A stretch of 64,000 bases of DNA from Tethya wilhelma (lineage: Eukaryota > Porifera > Demospongiae > Tethyida > Tethyidae), in contig CAXIPT010000001.1 of assembly GCA_964030475.1 (NCBI GenBank), positions 5,073,652 to 5,137,651 on the forward strand, in the 5' to 3' direction. The number at the start of each line of letters is the position of its first letter. Within the stretch, counting starts at the first letter, position 1. The position numbers and the translations under genes were made by a program. Positions 40,365 to 51,984 of the stretch are shown here, piece after piece. The notes beneath the pieces were generated by a model, which was given only the letters and a program-made list of their open reading frames with translations, ran no database searches and was not told the origin of the DNA.

Positions 40365-41248
40365 ATGGATTCTGCAGCTACAGCATTCAGCAATGATGGT
40401 GTTGAGGTGATATCCAGACAGATTGAGGCTACTTCCATCCTAGCTGACAGCAGGAAGAATGAGAGTGAACTGAGGAGATACTATGAGCTAGACAAATGTG
40501 TTTCATTTGTCAACACAAATGGCTTTGGATTGGCAAGTCTGTTTGTCAATTCTCCACAGTAACTTGAGCACATTGTAATCACACTGTTTTTAGGTTGCAC
40601 TCCAGTTCCCGGATGCTTTGTTATGTGACTCAGCCAGGGTAGCTGCCATTTTGAAGCAGGAGACCTCTCCTGAGAAACAGTTCTTTATTCTTGGTGATAC
40701 ATCATATGGGAGGTGCGTAGTGTAATAGTGTTTGCCTTGCATATAAATGCTCCATTGCTATTAACCATTGCAGCTGTTGTGTGGATGAGATTGCAGCTGA
40801 ACACATACAGGCTGACAGCATCATTCATTTTGGCCCTTCCTGCCTCACACAGTAAGCATCCAATGTTTATTGTGTATTCTTGATGCCACTAGTTCACTAC
40901 ATGCTGTAGGACCAAGAGGCTACCTGTTCTCTATGTGTTTGGAGTTGAGGACATTGATGTTGGAAACTGTGCGGCTGCTTTTCGAGATCTTTTCCCAGCC
41001 AGAGACAGTAATGTGCTGGTCCTCTACGACACACAATATGCCCATTATATTGGTGAGTAGATGTAGCAGCAGTACCTAGTGTATGTGATTCTAAGAAGAG
41101 CACCAAAGAGTCTTGATGGAGCTATATAGATGTTTTTAATGGATACTTTATGCTACATTATGCATCATCAATTATCTTCACTGATTGGATTAGCGTTTTG
41201 GAAGATTGTGATTGCCTAATGGTTCAGTTGTTGTAACGTTTCTCTGAT

Positions 41249-41279
<31 letters not shown>

Positions 41280-44114
41280 GTTTCAGATGAGTTTAGGGAA
41301 GAAGTTGGCAGTGATTATCCTAATTGTGTTATCTCTACTCTGTCCCTCCCCACCATGGTCTCACCCCACCCTACTACCCACTCAGACCCATCTCAAACTC
41401 CCAGCTGCTCTTTGTGCACGTGTGGAGTAGCCAGAGAGAGTGGTAAAGAGAGAGGAGAAGGAAATTGTAGCAAATCTCTTCTTGGAACTGGCACCCCTTC
41501 TCCTCCAGAGGAGTCACAAGACGGTAGGTATAGGGAGAGTTTCATTGACACGGACGGAAATAGCTTGTGCTATTATTATAATACATGCAGATGCTCCGGA
41601 CGCCGGACAGAAGCTAACAGCAGCTGGAGAATTAGAAGATGTACACACTGGAGCAAGGAGTGGCCCCGAGGTACACAAGAGGCTACATCATTCAGTTCCT
41701 TGTCTTGGCATTATTGCAATTCCTTCTTGTTGAACGTCATGTTTGTTGACTTGTTGTGTAGCCGAGTTCAGAAGTCCATGTCCGGGAACATGCCTTCAAG
41801 AGGTATGTGTATGTTGCATGCATTTGTGTCATATTCTCTGTGTGTGTGCATGTGATGTGTTAGTTGTGATTGCTTGTATGTTTTGATGTGTAAGCATTGT
41901 CCTATTGATGTCGTTTTTCCTAATGATGAAGGAATGTTTTTGGTCTTCCGTCATTTTGTTTAGATTTGGAAGGTGTTTTGGTCTGGCATGTCCCATTGAT
42001 GAGTACACAGTGTTCTACATAGGAGTGGAGGGGCCTACACTCACTAACTTAATTCTTAACTACAGCAAATGTCAGGTATGGAATTTGGAGTGCAGCTGAA
42101 GACACTTTGAAATGTTGGAGCTAATCCAATTGTAGTGTGTCACTAAAACAATGTTGCCTTTGAAAGGTGGCCAAACTGAGGCCAAGCTTCTTGCCGAGAG
42201 CTCTCTTTACATGTGTACAAGGATGTGCATCATAAACACATACATACATACATACATACATACATACGTACATACATACATACATCATACATACATACAT
42301 GCATCATACATGATTGCTGCTCTCTCATTAAAACAAATGATTATTAATTGCATGCCCAACGACCAATGACTGGGTGGATCCCTGTGTGTTTTAATGTTTA
42401 ATGGAGTCACTTAGGAACATCGTACAGATTAGGGTACCTTTCAGAACCATGTTGCCAGATAGCCATTACACTGACATGAGTGAGTGGTTTTTCTTACTTA
42501 TATTTTGTTGTAGTTCTACACATACAACCCAGCCCAGAAGTCAACCAGACGGGAGACTCTCAACGTGAACAAAGCTTTAGGAAGAAGGTACAAAACTCCA
42601 GCTATAGCTGTCTTCATCTCTGTCCTCCTTATGTTTGTAAGTTGTATCAACTACCTCAGGTATTTCCTGGTACAGAAAGCAAAGGAGGCAAGAACTGTCG
42701 GGATACTAGTGGGAACACTGGGAGCAGGTGTGTGTGTGTGCGTGTGTAGTTTAGTTTGTTTGTTTGTTTTTGGATACAGTTGTTTGTTTGATTAATGGGT
42801 AATTTCCTGTTTTTAAATTGCCGAGGAGAAATATGGTATAATTAGTTTTAGAGACCCATGTACCTTCCCAACATCTACCCACTAATGTGATGATAGAGTA
42901 CACCTACAGAATATTATAATACAAATATAATTTTCTAGCGGACTACCTAGACATAATCAAGAGACTAAAGTTGACCTTGAAGAATGCTGGAAAGAAGGTA
43001 TTAAAACATTATGGCCCCAACTTTGGTGTACATTTGTACCTATATATTTCTGTCCCACTTCACTTTCCACTGTCCCTAGTACTACACCATAGCTGTTGGG
43101 AAGCTGAACATAGCCAAGATGGCTAACTTCATGGAGGTGGATGTGTTTGTGTTGGTGGCTTGTCCGGAGAACAGTATCGTGGACTCACAGGAGCTCTATA
43201 AACCAGTGGTCACTCCTTTTGAGATGGAAATAGCCTGCATCAGGTGAATATATGCACTTATACCCAAACTATTGAGGTTATCTGTCTCTGTTGTTGTTCT
43301 TGTAGATCCCGGGAATGGTCAGGAGAATTCATTACTGACTACCAAGAACTGCTACCAGGTAAGCTATTCTTTACTTCGTGCAATTAATTTTGTCATGCTA
43401 TGTTCATTATAATAAAAATCCTTTTTTTCCCTCTTCCCCAGGAGCTGCATTCCATGTTCCACTGGACAGGAATGATGACGAAGCAGAGGTATGTATGTAT
43501 GTATGTATGAGTGGGTTGTGCGATGTGATGTAGCAGCATAGCAATGGTGGTGTAGCATTCTTCTTGAAAGGCTGTATAGCTTGTAGTGGAACAACAGTTG
43601 TGGTTTTGTGACTGAAATGTCTCCTCTCTTTGCCACATACTATCCTAAGGAGCAGGAACCAGAATACTCCCTCATCACTGGAGGATTTGTGCCCACCAAA
43701 GAACACAGCCAATATGAAGAAGGTACGTAGAGGATATGCACAATGAACTACAAAGAAATGGTCAATACACTCTCTTCCTTACAGGATCTGGCTCCTCTGC
43801 TTTGGTTCAAAGATCAAAGATGGAGATAGCGGTACAAAATTCTGCAGGTAAAAACATGCATCATCTTTGAATCTTTAACTTTGAGCTAATCTTTGTCGAT
43901 CCTTAATTATAATTTTCCTACTGTGCACTAATTCACAGCAGCTGCATATCTCCACACAAGAACCTGGCAAGGTTTAGAGCAGAAGCTGGGTGAGAGCGAA
44001 GTGAGCAAGGCAGTGGAGGGAAGAACTGGCATTGCATCCTCTTACACACATGAACCTGGCTTTCATGACAGTACTCAACTTACTGACAGAACTACCTCTA
44101 AATCTGATTCATAA
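40365..44114 (+). CDS. DPH2: DPH2, diphthamide biosynthesis subunit, 584 aa, 17 exons
   Basis: Exons: 40365-40532, 40594-40712, 40774-40851, 40910-41052, 41287-41523, 41591-41670, 41762-41802, 41964-42075, 42514-42587, 42660-42727, 42939-42997, 43080-43243, 43306-43358, 43442-43488, 43650-43722, 43785-43847, 43939-44114; all phases agree, giving 585 codons (human 489 aa). DPH1/DPH2 signatures are [25 protein letters not shown] and IIHFGPSC in the N-terminal third; [32 protein letters not shown] and FEMEIAC in the last third; and a DPH2-type tail ([29 protein letters not shown]). With DPH1 it forms the radical-SAM-like Fe-S complex that starts diphthamide formation on elongation factor 2 in the cytosol. 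The extra length is partly a Ser/Cys-rich insertion in exon 5. Intron 1 uses a GC donor (ggattg|gcaagt). The start is the Met that gives the family-typical short N terminus. Confidence 0.95.
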
Positions 44115-44338
44115 CTTTTTTTTTAATTCTCAGCATAAGTATACACAATCTTATAAAAGTGTAAGGTACAAAGTACATGTACATTTCATAAAGTTTCACA
44201 CCAGTCTATAAAGGCACTAACATACAATATACACAATTTGCTCGAAAATTTCACACAAATAAAAACAAACTATGTACAGGGACCAGAACAAATTAAATCA
44301 GCCTAACCACTGTTTACTGATCATCACCATTCATGGGT

Positions 44339-44447
44339 TCACGTTACAGACTTCTGCTTGAAGAAGTGAGCTCGAGGACGTGGGATCTCATTCAGCTTCT
44401 CTAAAATATCTGCCATTGTTGGCCGGCAGTCGGGGTCCTCCTTGATG
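44339..44447 (-). CDS. C-terminal tail of a protein kinase related to the 59139-60325 kinase (fragment at contig end)
   Basis: Immediately left of the N at 44448 the minus strand reads DCRPTMADILEKLNEIPRPR and stops at TGA (44339-44341). This matches the last helix and tail of the kinase encoded at 59139-60325 ([20 protein letters not shown]). Only this piece is present. It is a third kinase-family copy or a contig-end fragment. It lies tail-to-tail with DPH2. Confidence 0.6.
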
Positions 44448-44462
44448 NAATCATCCACTTAC

Positions 44463-45390
44463 CCTTGTTGGAAGGGTTGTGGGGAGGGGTGGAGGCAGGA
44501 GACCCGGACTCGGCAGCAGGTGAGGGGGTGGCAGAGGCATGCCCATGGCTGCCATTAGAGTTGGCAGCCAGGGATTCAGACCTAAAAAAGGGTTTTGAGG
44601 AAAATGTGATGCTGGGATTGCTTGACTTAAACCATGAGCAGCAGGTTGGCGAGATGGATTGCTTGATCTCGAGCGGGCCACTCCACTTTGATGAGGTCGG
44701 GGAGACTTGTAATCGGTACGTACATTGATTTCGTGTAAGAGTTTAGGAGGTGGGGGCTCAGGCTTTGCATCAGACAGCTTCCAGGAGACTGACTTGAGAG
44801 ATTTCACTTTTGACGCCAGCTCCACTGCAGACTTCTTACTTGTGAGGACCACCCTCATAAACTTGAATCTACCTTTGAATTGGTCTTGTGGAATAGTTCG
44901 TTCGATGAATATGTTGTCAGTACAAACATTGGCATCCTGCAGGGTTTGGTAGATTTGCTCAGGGGAAACATCACAGCTGACCTTTCTTAAGTATCGGATT
45001 TCCGGACCTGTGTCAGGGTTGTTTCTTGGAGAGGTTGTACGCTGTGCCTGTTTAACAGCTGACTTCTTTCCTTGGTCAGCAGACTCACTAGGTTGGGATT
45101 TCTTATGTGGACATTCAACTAGAGACTCTTTCTTGCCTGTCAGCAGGGGATAAGAGCTACTGCGACCCAGAGGATGTAAGGTGGGCAGAGATGCTGTGGG
45201 GGTGGACTGAACAAGAGCACGGGGCTCCTCCCCATTCTCACTGGTGATATCCCAAGAATCAGGACTAATTGGCTTCAACACGACCTCTGGGGAAGGTGGG
45301 ATGGTAGGTGCTAATGGCGGCTGGGGTGGAGGTATGATCGTGTAACAAGCACCATTGGATAGCCCTCGTGGATAATTATCGTCAGATACT
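44463..45390 (-). CDS. Unrecognised protein exon with a small folded-looking core and a proline-rich tail (partial)
   Basis: One long open exon on the minus strand. It ends at a good donor (AGG|gtaagt, 44457-44462) next to the contig join and opens near 45390, probably after an upstream splice site. It encodes a Ser/Pro-rich start, then a ~80-residue basic segment (IRYLRKVSCDVSPEQIYQTL to VKSLKSVSWKLSDAK). That segment alternates like a small alpha/beta domain, weakly reminiscent of the RRM-like domains in some retroelement or PHD-associated proteins. A Pro/Leu-rich tail follows. I do not recognise the family. No neighbouring exon could be joined because both sides are broken: the join at 44448 and a breakpoint in PIGU-derived sequence near 45430. 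Confidence 0.45.
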
Positions 45391-45544
45391 TGAACATTTA
45401 CATATTACTTAGAAAAACTCTGCGGAAAAACATCGCTACTAAGAGTAGCAGAGAGAGAGTGTACCACAACAACACAATAAGTACCCATGATTTAATTTGT
45501 ACCAAAGAAATACATACGTGCACCAAAAAGCTACTGTAGCTTAC

Positions 45545-46322
45545 ATCTGAAGGTGTGAGACCAGAGTGGGAGAAGAGCTAGAGGTACAGTGAGGTCACCC
45601 ACACAGGGGTAGGACTTGAAGAGGGCCATCAGAGAGAGGAGAACATAGGTCAGGAACATTGGGTGATTGCTAGCAGAGATAGAGTAACAAACATACATTG
45701 TGATATTCCATAAACTGTGACCATTGTGACCTGTATTGTTGTCATGTAGTACATAGAAATGTTAGACAATGCATCATGTAGCCCCCATAGATACACAACA
45801 CATACCTAAATCTAATAGTGAGTGGTAGAACATAGATGAAAGCATTGATTTGAAAGATGCAAAGAAAGAACACACGAAAGTGTTCAAAGGTCTCAGTAAA
45901 GAAGTACCAGAAGAGGCCTAGGTTGGGAGTCTGGTCAGGGACTGAGAGCCTGCATACACAGAGTGGACAATTGTAGCCAAGAGACTAATGCCACTAACTA
46001 TCATTGATTTTTTCTTACGCACATGACACCATAAACTGCTGATATAAATTCCCATGAGCCAGATATTTTATATGATGCTAAAAGCAGACAGCCACTCCAA
46101 AGTATGAGCAATAGAAGAGTTACTATAAAAAGTATTATACCAGTAGTTTTAGATCTCTGCAGAATTTGGTGAAAGGAAACCTGACTTCACTTACATATTT
46201 ACCTTGTTGGAAGCAAATGTTACCTTAAAGGAGAGAAGTAGAAATGGAAAGATGAGAACTAGAGGATACAATGAAAGGTAGGTAGCAACTACCACCCCCA
46301 GTGTTGACAAGAGCTCTGAGCC
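45545..46322 (-). CDS. PIGU: PIGU exons (GPI transamidase subunit U), partial copy A
   Basis: Four phase-consistent exons: 46224-46322 ([20 protein letters not shown]), 46023-46156 (to [11 protein letters not shown]), 45806-45949 ([31 protein letters not shown]) and 45545-45669 ([25 protein letters not shown]). They match the central and C-terminal membrane segments of PIG-U, the multi-pass subunit of the GPI transamidase complex in the endoplasmic reticulum. The copy is cut at both ends. The N at 46323 removes the 5' exons. On the 3' side, homology to copy B (61923-63312) stops at the last-exon acceptor near 45430, so the terminal exon is missing. The frame in these exons is open. This may be the functional gene, separated by misassembly from its last exon. 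Confidence 0.8.
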
Positions 46323-46324
46323 NC

Positions 46325-46415
46325 AGTTTACACGCATTTAATTTGGCGGTTTTTGCGCCGATCGCCAAACCGCCAAATTTAATGTACCGCCAATATTTCC
46401 ACGTTTACGGTAAAA
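46325..46415. repeat. Short element with CGCCAAAT/ATTTGGCG motifs
   Basis: Inverted pieces tttaatttggcggt and accgccaaattta around a GC-rich centre, with tttac...ggtaaa borders, directly right of the N at 46323. Resembles the element at 58294-58503. Confidence 0.45.
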
Positions 46416-46655
46416 AAGGAAAACAAGTAGTCCGTCATATGGAGTGGTCTGTTTAAGCAATATGATCATAGTGTGTGTGCATGTCAAACTTGTAAATAGC
46501 AATGTATGATTAAGGATCCATACCTATATAAGTGATTGAAACAGAATAGACTCAATTGGCTTGGAGTGATACTTCCTGGCTCAATACCTGTGGTTTTTCA
46601 CTGATCAAGTCAATGACCTGCATGAAGAAGAGATTTAGCATTATAACAAATTTAC

Positions 46656-48074
46656 AATCCAGGTGCCATGAGTGGATGGAGGCTAAGAGTGAGTGGACTG
46701 GTATATCCTTTGTGTAGACTAAGACATCACAAGCTATAGGAGAGAGAGAGAGAAGAGCAGTAACACACATATCACACAATAATAATAATAATAATAATAA
46801 TTATATTAATAATAATAATAATTATAGATATCTTGTACTCTTCAGTGTCATGAGTGAATGTGCGTGGCATGAAATATACTCCAGTGTCATGAGTGAATGT
46901 GCGTGGATGAAATATACTCTTCGGTGTCATGAGTGAATGTGCGTGGATGAAATATACTCTTCGGTGTCATGAGTGAATGTGCGTGGATGAAATATACTCT
47001 TCGGTGTCATGAGTGAATGTGCGTGGATGAAATATACTCTTCGGTGTCATGAGTGAATGTGCGTGGATGAAATATACTCTTCGGTGTCATGAGTGAATGT
47101 GCGTGGATGAAATATACTCTTCAGTGTCATGAGTGAATGTGCGAATATACTCTTCAGTGTCATGAGTGAATGTGCTTGGCATGAAATATACTCTTCAGTG
47201 TCATGAGTGAATGTGCTTGGCATGAAATATACTCTTCAGTGTCATGAGTGAATGTGCGTGGCATGAAATATACTCTTCAGTGTCATGAGTGAATGTGCGT
47301 GGCATGAAATATACTCTTAAGTGTCATGAGTGAATGTGCGTGACATGAAATAATATTATACTCTTCAGTGTCATGAGTGAATGTGTGTGACATGAAATAA
47401 TATACTCTTCAGTGGGTCATAATGTAGCGTCTACAGCTAGCTCCCTTACCAAGGCTGGCTTTGCGCATTACTCAACTATTGCAATAACATCCCGCCCCGA
47501 ACTGTTCAACATTTACTCAACGAGACCGCTAATATTAATATTCATGAAACTTACCAAAGTAACTGTCCAAATAAAGTGCAATTTCTTGGCAAATTCTTGC
47601 AAAGATCTTTGGGAATTGAGCTAGCTGTGGCTTTCCATCTCTCTGGCGGTACGTACCTGTGTAGAGAGTAACAACAGGACTCAGATAAAATTTGCAGACT
47701 CAAAAAAAAAAAAAATTCACAAACTTACCTGTACCAAGGGCCAATAATTTGCTGCTGAAAATGTGCCATTCTAACTGAGAACGGAGACGCTGTCATGGCT
47801 ACCAGTCTCTCTAGCGGTACCTGTGTAGAGAAACAACAAGAGATAAAAGGGACCAAATTTCAAGTTGCACACTCAAAAAAAAAAACAGAGTTCCAAGTTG
47901 CCATTCGCGGCGGCAACTCAGGCAGCTCCAACACTTACCGTGCCACTGGTAACAACAGATAGATTTGCCGCTGACTGACACAGGACCTTAGTTAGGAGTC
48001 TGGACCGCTGGAGAACTGACTCGACAGCTTCTTCCAACTTCGAGCCTAGCCGATGATATTTCACATGACTAAAA
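46656..48074 (-). CDS. Unrecognised multi-exon gene (partial)
   Basis: Candidate exons on the minus strand: 47939 to about 48074 (RLGSKLEEAVESVLQRS...), 47729-47820 (VPLERLVAMTASPFSVRMAHF), 47555-47656 (RQRDGKPQLAQFPKIFARI, ICQEIALYLDSYF) and 46656-46733 (CDVLVYTKDIPVHSLLASIH). Splice sites are good and composition is protein-like, but I do not recognise the family. Phases join cleanly if an extra GTAC in exon 3 (47652-47659) is ignored; as written it shifts the frame. The first exon has no in-frame ATG, so the 5' end is missing. A 40-bp minisatellite lies in the last intron. Confidence 0.4.
46835..47414. repeat. Minisatellite, about 40-bp unit, roughly 14 copies
   Basis: Unit of the type actcttcggtgtcatgagtg + aatgtgcgtggatgaaatat. 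The central copies (about 46917-47110) are exact 40-mers. Outer copies differ by g/a at cggtg/cagtg and by an extra c in ggcatg. One short copy lacks the gtggatga part. A (AAT)n run precedes it at about 46777-46825. Confidence 0.9.
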
Positions 48075-48742
48075 TTGAATATTGCGCATGCGCATGACTA
48101 GGAGCTCGTTACAACATAGATAATACTAGGAGTACACATTGTGCAAAATAGTGCCTCGCGCTAGCTTTGCATTCACCACTTATGCAGTACTGATAGATGA
48201 TGATGCACTGAGCAATCAATCATAAACTAAGTGTTATGAATCACTGACTCAGTGATTTGTACTTAATTTTATAATCATACTGAGATTATGCAGACATGCA
48301 CAAAAGACCTCCTCACCTGTCATATACCACTGAGCTAGAAGAGCGAAAGACCACTTGATCAGGCTGAGGTACTCAAAGTAACCAAGCTGCTAGCTGACTG
48401 TGCCAGTCAATGAGAAATACATGCACATAGCTGCTCAGCCATTAAATACACTAATGTGGCCATGCAGCTAGCAGTGAACAGCCATGCAGGCCATGATCTA
48501 GAATAATTATTGTTGATGATTATCAGCTGTTTCTCTCTAGTATATAGGAGCCTTCTTTGCCTTCTAGCTGTTACTCTTGCACAAAAACAGACTCTTGCTC
48601 ACTAAAACCAAAGATACTGAGCATCATGATACATAGACGCGAGCGCCCTGCACTTGCACTGAGGTTGAGCTACTAAGTAACGATCTTTACCAGAACAAAA
48701 TTGCATTCCAAAATGACGTGACGTCACGTTAGAACTAATAGA

Positions 48743-49206
48743 GCGTATTCATGTGACGTAAAAACGCGGCGCGGGATTACCCGCGGGCGGCCATTTTGGT
48801 GCACAATAACAGCAGCTGCCAATGGTTTTGACTCTTCGTTTACTGCCCTATCTTGGTGTTTATCAGTGCTCCTGTACCTGAGTTATTGTCACGATAGTCT
48901 CGACTCTTTGCAGCAGGTAAAGTTTAGAGATAACTCCTCCTTGTTTGTAGATTTACTGGCATCAAAGCATGAACCAAGAGGCCCTAGCTGGGACCATGAA
49001 AATCACTAGGAATCCAGTTTTAGTGAAAAGAACAACTACTAGGAATGAATTAGACCAGTTCAACTCAAAAGAACTTGGTGTACTAAAGAACAGTTGCAGA
49101 AAATCTTGATTTTTTTTCCTGGACAGTGTCACAATGTGCACCAAAATGGCTGCCGTTTGCTTCGCGGCAAGTCCCGCCCCGTTTTTGACGTCACATGAAT
49201 ACGCTT
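48743..49206. mobile_element. Inverted-repeat element, about 460 bp, TIR about 65 bp
   Basis: The left end gcgtattcatgtgacgt and on to ccattttggtgcac is repeated in reverse complement at the right end (gtgcaccaaaatgg ... acgtcacatgaatacgc) with some divergence in the GC-rich middle of the arm. No clear target duplication. No coding content. Confidence 0.6.
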
Positions 49207-49724
49207 CCTAAAGCGTGACAGGACATATATATTATATATATAAAACGCTTGCTGGCAAACTGAGCCATACGTCGCGATTAGATGCCTCGCGCGCTAAGGC
49301 GCTCGGCAATTACAGACTCTAATATCTATGGTTACAATAATTACTTGCCACTAGCACTCACTGTGCTTGCATGCATTGCAGAAGATATCAGTGAAGATGT
49401 CTGTGGGTGGCTTAAACATAGGGGTCATTCCATGTCAAATCATCCAACAAAATCGACACCCCTTTCAGATTTTGCCGAAACTTGGTGTGCACATACCTTA
49501 CCATAAGTGATTAACTCTAGTAAAATTTTACGCCCTGATTTTGTATGGTTTCAGGTTTAGAGGCATGCAAAAATGCAAAATTTTTGGACATTTTACTTGA
49601 CCTCACCATCCGTTTAAGTGGTTATAACTTTTCTATACAAACATTTCACTGAGTAGGATAAAGTTTTTCTGAAAGTACATTAAACAAGCTTTCCAGAGAT
49701 ATGCTTAATTAAATTAATTAAATN

Positions 49725-50471
49725 GTGAATAATGTCCCCCCGTGAATTTTGTCCCCCCGGACATAATTCACTAGTGAATAATGTTCCCCCGGACATTATT
49801 CACTAGTGAATATTGTCCCCCTTAGTGAATAATGTCCCCCCCTCCAAAAGTATACTAAAGAGCTCTGGCATATAGATAAAACAGTCTCAACACTCTTGCC
49901 AGCGTTTTTAGCCAGCAGCCGCTGCAGCGCTGTGCACCTAGTCTCGCTAGCCAGGCTAGCACCCTACTAAGAACGTGTGGCAATCGTAGCCCCTCCCGCT
50001 TATTGTGCAGCAACTATTACTAGCCCGCCGGGCTAACATTTACTTTGAAGTTGACGTTTGGAGGGAGGGCAGGTAGTACTGAAGCTTATAGCCTACACAC
50101 TATTACAATGTCATGCTGCAGGTAATTTGGACCTGATCCGAGTTTCAGGCCTTCCTAGCTGCGTAGCTGACTAAGCTGAGCCTATAGAATGCGGCTAAGC
50201 TGCATGCGGTTTGTGTGGAAGAGTTTGGGAGGGGGGACAAAATTCACTAGTGAATTTTGTCCCCCCTTGAAAAATACTGTTTTCTCACCATTGCCATTAT
50301 TTATTATTTATTATTGACATCATTTGGAAGGGGGGACATTATTCACTGAGGGGGGACAATATTCACTAGTGAATAATGTCCGGGGGGACAAAATTCACTA
50401 GTGAATAATGTCCGGGGGGACAAAATTCTCTAGTGAATAATGTCCGGGGGGACAATATGAGGGGGGACATC
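49725..50471. mobile_element. Foldback element with iterated TIRs (GGGGGGACAAAATTC / CACTAGTGAAT units)
   Basis: The cluster 49725-49850 and the cluster at about 50325-50471 are reverse complements. Each is built from repeats of a G6/C6 block plus gaattttgt or gaataatgt around a cactagtg core. A further palindromic unit sits at about 50229-50268. The 380-bp middle is unrelated and non-coding. The left end is cut by the N at 49724. Confidence 0.75.
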
Positions 50472-50568
50472 CCACACTAGGACACCGGTATCTATATATA
50501 ACTTGCATAATTTGAGGTTATATATTCCAGCCATAGCTTTGTAGATTATATGCTTTCATATGATGTCA

Positions 50569-51188
50569 TAGTCTGGCTGGCCAGACTCTTCGCACGGGGA
50601 GAAAAGAGTCTGGGGACACCTGCATATGCCGATTTGTAACAGTGGAATGTAATTTTATCGCGTGAAGTCCAATATAATGAGATATCTTCATTGTTCATTT
50701 TGTGACGTTTTGCATAAGTGCACGTGCTTTGTGCACCATACTACTGTACTAAAGTTGCTGAATGTCGCTGAGTTCCATCCAAGACGGATCTTGGCTAGAT
50801 TCTTTCCTTTGACTGACAGAATGGAACAAAGAAAGCTTAGTCATTGTAGTTTCTCCGCTGATTGCACTTCGAGGGACCACAAACTCTTTCTGTATGGACT
50901 TGGACAATTCATAAAGACGTTCTTACTATCAAGACAACTTGTTGTTCAACTTTAAGCTTCGAAAAGCAGGGAGAGAAAGAGTAGTGCCGTCTGAAGAGCC
51001 GTTTTAGCTCTCACTGATGTGACGTTTTTACTTTGCACGTGCACATATGAACGTTGAATTATGTCACGTTTAACCACACTGCAATCTGATTGGTCATGTC
51101 CAGATTTTGGACATCTGTTACAAATTGGTATATACGGGTGTCCCCAGACTCTTCTCTCCCCGTGCGAAGAGTCTGGCCAGCCAGACTA
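50569..51188. mobile_element. MITE-like element, copy 1 (620 bp) with 9-bp target duplication
   Basis: Ends are TAGTCTGGCTGGCCAGACTC and its reverse complement (about 55-bp TIR through cccgtgcgaagagtctgg). It is flanked by atgatgtca on both sides (50560-50568 and 51189-51197). The interior holds open frames but no recognisable transposase, so it is non-autonomous. It is inverted relative to the copy at 53182-53795. Confidence 0.85.
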
Positions 51189-51984
51189 ATGATGTCAGTG
51201 TACAGCACATGAATATGAAATTTAGCAATACCGTAAATTTTCTAATTAAGGCGCCAGGAAAAAATAATTCAAATTCTCAGTTGGCACTCATATAAAGCAA
51301 AATAAAACTAAATTTGTCAGGCTGGCGTTCATATTGGAGTGGCGCCTTGTATGAAAATGCCACTAAAAATTAATATAAATAGCTGTTTGGCGCTCAATTG
51401 AAATAAAAAATTATTAAGCCACATATGCTTTCGCAGATATGTCTCTAGTCAACATTTTTGTGTTTTAACTTTCACGGATGAACTATGCAAGCCCATATGT
51501 ATATACATTATGGAGAATTTCACGGACAAAAACTTTAAACACAGATGAATCATGATCCATGAAAACCACGAAAGTTAAACCCCACAAAACTTTCCCACTA
51601 TACAGTATAGCACTCATGATAGGGAGAAATGTAGCTGCTATATAGCTATGAGGGAATTCTAGCTGTTCTGCTACTATCGTTTACATGTTCAATGAATCTT
51701 GATTATACACATGTATGTACTGGCTTACAAGGCAGTCAGTATCAGGCTTTTATTGACAGTACTTTAATTGTCATGGTATACCATCCAGAAGGTATCAGTG
51801 CAGGGCAGCTCCTAAGTGAATCGTGCTCCAAAATTACAAATTATGTTGTAATAATTATGTGTGCACACATCAATTTAAATTTATCAATATTTTATTCTGC
51901 TTTTCAGTGACAAAAGTACTGGATATCTCCGTTGTAATTAACACTATTTTAAAATTATCAATCACTACCGTGACAGCCCCAGTT

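Noticed and set aside
46835..47414. Regular ~40-bp repeats resembling a CRISPR array
   Set aside because: No unique spacers; the whole unit repeats. The genome is animal, and no cas genes are present. It is a minisatellite.
50662..50955. 97-codon frame, with a relative on the minus strand at 53415-53606
   Set aside because: It lies inside the two MITE copies and is not conserved as protein between them. No transposase features.
51228..51430. Sequence with aataccgtaaattttctaat and GGCGCC-like motifs resembling the CGCCAAAT elements
   Set aside because: No second inverted end could be paired, so it is not called as an element.
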